Source: Desulfonema limicola (lineage in GTDB: Bacteria; Desulfobacterota; Desulfobacteria; Desulfobacterales; Desulfosalsimonadaceae). Taken from it: a stretch of DNA of 8,017 bases. Every line of letters starts with the position of its first letter. Positions within the stretch are counted from its first letter, which is position 1. The position numbers were made by a program, and so were the translations under genes. This document shows positions 5,788 to 8,017 of this stretch, piece after piece. Below the pieces are notes generated by a model. The model was not told where the DNA came from and searched no databases. It saw only the letters and a program-made list of their open reading frames with translations. The stretch is taken from contig DYLE01000109.1 in the NCBI GenBank assembly GCA_020722245.1, positions 1-8,017 on the forward strand, read 5' to 3'.

Positions 5788-5820
5788 TTGACTATATTAG
5801 CCAAAATGATTATTATGGTT
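5788..5820 (+). promoter_or_regulatory. Sigma-70 promoter with overlapping operator for the toxin-antitoxin pair
   Basis: TTGACT (5788-5793) and TATTAT (5811-5816), separated by 17 bases, each match five of six consensus positions. An imperfect palindrome centred on the spacer/-10 junction (5799-5820, 8 of 11 base pairs) overlaps the -10 box. Antitoxins of this family normally bind such a site to repress their own operon, so this is the likely autoregulatory operator. Confidence 0.65.
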
Positions 5821-5845
5821 TAAAAATTCTTCAAAGGAGTCGACC

Positions 5846-6082
5846 ATGCAGGTTACAGCCACAGAACTAAAAAACAGGCTCGGCCAATATTTGGATGTTG
5901 CTGAAACAAATCCAGTGTTTGTGAAAAAATCCGGCCGAAAAAAATCAGTACTGATATCTAACGCCATGTATGAAAAACTCCTTGCCTATGAAGATGCTTA
6001 TTGGGCTTCAAAAGCAAAAATAGCAGAGGATGAAGGCTATCTGGGCGTTAAAGTTTCAGAAGCGCTCCTGGGTCGGGCCTGA
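5846..6082 (+). CDS. Phd/YefM-family antitoxin
   Basis: This 78-residue protein begins MQVTATELKNRLGQYLD and continues NPVFVKKSGRKKSVLISNAMYEKL, the compact N-terminal fold of Phd/YefM antitoxins that dimerises and binds DNA. The C-terminal part (about 50-78, rich in Glu, Lys and Ala) should be the helix that wraps and neutralises the toxin. A strong AAAGGAG ribosome-binding site lies six bases before the ATG, fitting the need for antitoxin in excess. The stop codon is four bases before the toxin start, so the two are cotranscribed and probably translationally coupled. The module and its leader are AT-richer than the adjacent RuBisCO-like gene, which suggests acquisition. It should repress the promoter at 5788-5816. 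Confidence 0.9.
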   Translation: MQVTATELKNRLGQYLDVAETNPVFVKKSGRKKSVLISNAMYEKLLAYEDAYWASKAKIAEDEGYLGVKVSEALLGRA

Positions 6083-6086
6083 TCTT

Positions 6087-6362
6087 ATGCTTAAAATTGA
6101 TATCACTAAATCGGCCGGCAAATTTATTAAAAAGCTCCCCCCGAAACAATTCAGGCAAGTTGTTGGAACGATACTCAGCCTTCGAGAAAACCCAAAACCT
6201 CCTGATTCAAAGCATCTGTTAGGATATCCGGAGTATCAACGCGTCGATATCGGTGAATACCGGATCATCTATCGAGTCGATCCGGATACTGTTTATATCG
6301 CTGCCATTGGAAAACGAAATGATGATGAGGTATACGCGCGATTAAAACAGAGTAAATCCTAA
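6087..6362 (+). CDS. RelE/ParE-superfamily toxin, probable mRNA interferase
   Basis: The 91-residue protein from the ATG at 6087 has the usual toxin length. It starts MLKIDITKSAGKFIKKLP and carries the core pattern YQRVDIGEYRIIYRV (50-64) and IGKRNDDEVYARL (74-86). R59, K76, R77 and Y83 align with catalytic or RNA-contacting residues of Escherichia coli RelE (R61, R81, Y87 region). The two RelE lysines K52/K54 are not conserved here, as in many RelE homologues. The C-terminal GKRxxxEVY signature favours RelE-type ribosome-dependent mRNA cleavage over ParE gyrase inhibition. An in-frame ATG at 6030 exists but lies inside the antitoxin gene, and the extra residues do not look toxin-like, so 6087 is preferred. 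It is convergent with the RuBisCO-like gene (65-base gap, no clear terminator). Confidence 0.9.
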   Translation: MLKIDITKSAGKFIKKLPPKQFRQVVGTILSLRENPKPPDSKHLLGYPEYQRVDIGEYRIIYRVDPDTVYIAAIGKRNDDEVYARLKQSKS

Positions 6363-6427
6363 AAATAAATGAGGACTCGCTTTTCAAGGATCACGGACTC
6401 TCGGCCCCGGGATTGATTTTTAGGGTT

Positions 6428-7729
6428 TCATTTAAATTCCGTCACCTTCCCCCAGATCTCCAGCGCGATTTTGAGCGGCTCATGCGCCTTTGCCGCCTCC
6501 GCCAACGGAACCCCCTTCATGGTTGCGTCGATGGCCTTTCGAAAGGCCTGGGCCCCGGCTTCGGGTCCCTGGGGATGGCCGTGGACCCCACCTCCGGAGC
6601 CGATCAGAATCTCGGGGCCGAGCTCCCTCACGATATCCGGCACATTCACCGGGGTGATCCCTCCCGAGGGCATGGGCATGGTCGGCTTCAGCTTCCCGAA
6701 GGGATACCGCAGGCACTGGGTGGTCATCATGAACTTTTCGTGCAGATAAACCGCCTTGCCGCCCAGGGAAAAGGGCATCACAATGGCGTCGGCCCCGCAC
6801 AGCCGGGGGATCTTGCCGAGAATCAGGTGGGAACCGATGCCCTGCCTGGGCGAAAAAAACGAACCGGAAAGATCCATGTGGGCCAGGATCGGAACCTGAA
6901 TCTCCGGGTCCTCGGCCAGGGCCCGCATGGCCTCGGGCCCCACCGACAGGTAGTTTACCATCAGGCAGTTGGCGCCGGCCGCCACCACCTCTTTTGCCAG
7001 CTGGAACATGCGGGGAAGGCGGTCGGTGATATTGACCGCATATAATGTATGTTCACCGGTCTCCTCATAGACCTGCTGCTCCTTTTTCATGTAGGCCTTG
7101 ACCCGGGCCACCGCGGAGTTGTACTTCATGTCGGCGATCAGCTCATCGTCCTTGATCATGTCGCAGCCGCCCTTGGCCGCCTTGTAGAACAGGTCCAGTC
7201 CCACCGCCAGGGGATAACCGCAGTTGGGTTTGATCATGGAGTTTAACAGCGGCCGCCGTTTGCGAATGCCCAGGGCCTTGTAGATCCCGTCGATGCCGAA
7301 CTTCGGCCCTCTGTAGGTTTTTAAGATATCCTTGGGCATGCGGATATCCAGCAGTTTCAAATCGGGGGCCAGGGAGATGTTGCCGTAGGTGGCGGTGAGC
7401 AACATGGGGAGCTGATCCTCGATGTTGATGGATGGAAAGGCGATCTGAAGGATAAAAGTTCTTTCAACGGTATCCTCCGGGATCGAAAACTCATGCCAGG
7501 GCGCCTCATAGACGCCGATCACCTTGGCCACATGTTTTGTCCTCACCGCCTCGGTCTCGCCGGGGACCGGGGTCCAGGTGCCGGTGCTCTGTTCAACGGC
7601 CAGGATCTGGCCAACGGCGAGCATGTTGTCATAGGTCCTGGGAACAGAAAAGTAATACGTCGCGATCACGTTTTTTTCCATGTCGATCCCCTCGGGCAGG
7701 GCCGCGGGCATGGCATTAAACGGCATCAT
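6428..7729 (-). CDS. RuBisCO-like protein (form IV type, not expected to fix CO2)
   Basis: The 433-residue protein has the length and fold markers of the RuBisCO large-subunit superfamily: GTWT (50-53), GN (116-117), IKPNCG (166-171, K167 equivalent to spinach K175), GGCDMIKDDE (187-196, with the carbamylated lysine K193 and metal ligands D195 and E196), H284 in AHMDLSG, PSGG (354-357) and GSGGGVHGH (377-385). Several carboxylase residues are altered: spinach K177 is Asn (N169), R295 is Met, H327 is Val, and the loop-6 GKLEG motif is replaced by LGGK. This marks a form IV RuBisCO-like protein. Known relatives act as enolases or isomerases, for example the diketo-methylthiopentyl-1-phosphate enolase MtnW of methionine salvage. 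The adjacent upstream MtnX-like phosphatase supports such a role, but the substrate is unproven. GAGGAGG lies about seven bases before the ATG. Its 3-prime end is duplicated at 5704-5770. Confidence 0.88.
   Translation of the reverse strand: MMPFNAMPAALPEGIDMEKNVIATYYFSVPRTYDNMLAVGQILAVEQSTGTWTPVPGETEAVRTKHVAKVIGVYEAPWHEFSIPEDTVERTFILQIAFPSINIEDQLPMLLTATYGNISLAPDLKLLDIRMPKDILKTYRGPKFGIDGIYKALGIRKRRPLLNSMIKPNCGYPLAVGLDLFYKAAKGGCDMIKDDELIADMKYNSAVARVKAYMKKEQQVYEETGEHTLYAVNITDRLPRMFQLAKEVVAAGANCLMVNYLSVGPEAMRALAEDPEIQVPILAHMDLSGSFFSPRQGIGSHLILGKIPRLCGADAIVMPFSLGGKAVYLHEKFMMTTQCLRYPFGKLKPTMPMPSGGITPVNVPDIVRELGPEILIGSGGGVHGHPQGPEAGAQAFRKAIDATMKGVPLAEAAKAHEPLKIALEIWGKVTEFK
6431..6494. repeat. Direct repeat copy 2 (3-prime end of the RuBisCO-like gene)
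   Basis: This is the in-gene partner of the repeat at 5707-5770, with 59 of 64 bases identical. It encodes the last 21 residues of the RuBisCO-like protein. Similarity does not extend past base 6494 into the gene body or past the stop codon. Confidence 0.9.
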
Positions 7730-7775
7730 CTTTATCCCTCCTCTATTCGTTATCGTTATTTAAAAAACTGTTTTT

Positions 7776-8017
7776 TTATTTCTGCCACAGGGCCTCAAGG
7801 GCTTTTTGCACATCCGAAAAATCGGCCCATTTGCGGTAGGACACGCCCATTTGATCAAGGAAGGCCGCAAGGCTGTCGCGGGCAAAGACCAGGGAGGACT
7901 CCTTGGCCATGTTGATGTCCGTGGCGCCGTCACCGATCACGACACGCTGTTTCGCATCAAACAGGTTCATCACCGCCACCTTGGCCACCAGCTCCATGCC
8001 GGCCTCATAGTCTGATG
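7776..8017 (-). CDS. HAD-superfamily phosphatase, MtnX-like (partial, C-terminal part)
   Basis: Only the last 80 residues are in the window; the gene continues past the right edge. The visible part shows HAD motif IV, VVIGDGATDINMA, whose two aspartates bind Mg2+, then SLVFARDSLAAFLDQMGVSY and WADFSDVQKAL, the ending typical of HAD-IB phosphatases of the MtnX/phosphoserine phosphatase group. In methionine salvage MtnX removes the phosphate from the product of the RuBisCO-like enolase MtnW. It lies 46 bases upstream of the RuBisCO-like gene on the same strand with no terminator between them, so the two probably form an operon and act on successive intermediates. Substrate assignment is by context only. 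An ATG at 7997-7995 exists but is internal to the HAD domain. Confidence 0.78.
   Translation of the reverse strand, partial: SDYEAGMELVAKVAVMNLFDAKQRVVIGDGATDINMAKESSLVFARDSLAAFLDQMGVSYRKWADFSDVQKALEALWQK

Noticed and set aside
6030..6086. An upstream in-frame ATG that would lengthen the toxin by 19 residues.
   Set aside because: It lies within the antitoxin gene, lacks a ribosome-binding site, and the extra residues do not resemble a RelE N-terminus, which normally begins a few residues before the first strand as at 6087.
6363..6427. Short direct repeat GGACTC (in the toxin to RuBisCO-like gap), considered as a target-site duplication.
   Set aside because: Both copies are on the same side of the module and only six bases long, so they do not bracket anything.
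5704..6494. A composite transposon or integron cassette carrying the toxin-antitoxin pair.
   Set aside because: No transposase, integrase, attC-like structure or terminal inverted repeats are visible; only the gene-end direct repeat is supported.
6413..7045. A long plus-strand open frame of 210 codons opposite the RuBisCO-like gene.
   Set aside because: Its Gly/His/Arg-rich composition and exact antisense position over a well-conserved gene mark it as a shadow; no ribosome-binding site is visible.

Overview
The window reads like a chromosomal stretch of a Gram-negative bacterium. It has lipopolysaccharide core genes, an outer-membrane-type lipoprotein, Shine-Dalgarno starts and moderate-to-high GC genes separated by AT-rich gaps. 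The gene mix (hemerythrin-like protein, a RuBisCO-like protein paired with an HAD phosphatase, a bacterial TraB/PrgY-family protein) would suit an anaerobe such as a Desulfobacterota member. That placement is an inference from protein flavour only, because no rRNA or other marker gene is present.

Layout. (1) 1-589: a NarL-type response regulator on the minus strand is cut off after about 45 recognisable residues near the left edge. Behind it lies a 364-base gap with a repeated 14-base motif in both orientations and two strong palindromes. (2) 590-2411: a TraB/PrgY-family membrane protein (minus) diverges from an unrecognised 145-residue protein (plus). A short minus-strand reading frame fills the gap and overlaps the traB-type start. 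(3) 2479-4096: a degraded lipopolysaccharide pair. A WaaE/KdtX-like family 2 glycosyltransferase is broken by an internal out-of-frame deletion. It is followed by a WaaP/Kdo-kinase-like protein whose N-terminal end appears lost to a frameshift and an in-frame stop, although its catalytic core is intact. (4) 4124-5673: a TPR lipoprotein (minus) diverges from a hemerythrin HHE-domain protein (plus). (5) 5704-6362: a small Phd/YefM-RelE toxin-antitoxin module with a near-consensus promoter. (6) 6428-8017: on the minus strand, an HAD-IB (MtnX-like) phosphatase running off the right edge, then a complete RuBisCO-like protein, probably one operon.

The most notable signal is a second, diverged copy of the last 21 codons of the RuBisCO-like gene plus its stop, at 5704-5770, on the far side of the toxin-antitoxin module. 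The two copies match at 59 of 64 bases over 5707-5770 and 6431-6494. Four of the five differences are synonymous and the fifth is a conservative Val/Ile change, so both were shaped as coding sequence. The module therefore sits between an intact gene and a 3-prime stump of a homologous gene. This is the geometry left by insertion at a gene's 3-prime end with regeneration of that end, or by loss of most of a tandem paralogue.

Three neighbouring genes (response regulator, glycosyltransferase, kinase) look damaged. This could be real decay or assembly/sequence error; the sequence alone cannot decide. No rRNA, tRNA, CRISPR array, integrase or complete insertion sequence was seen.
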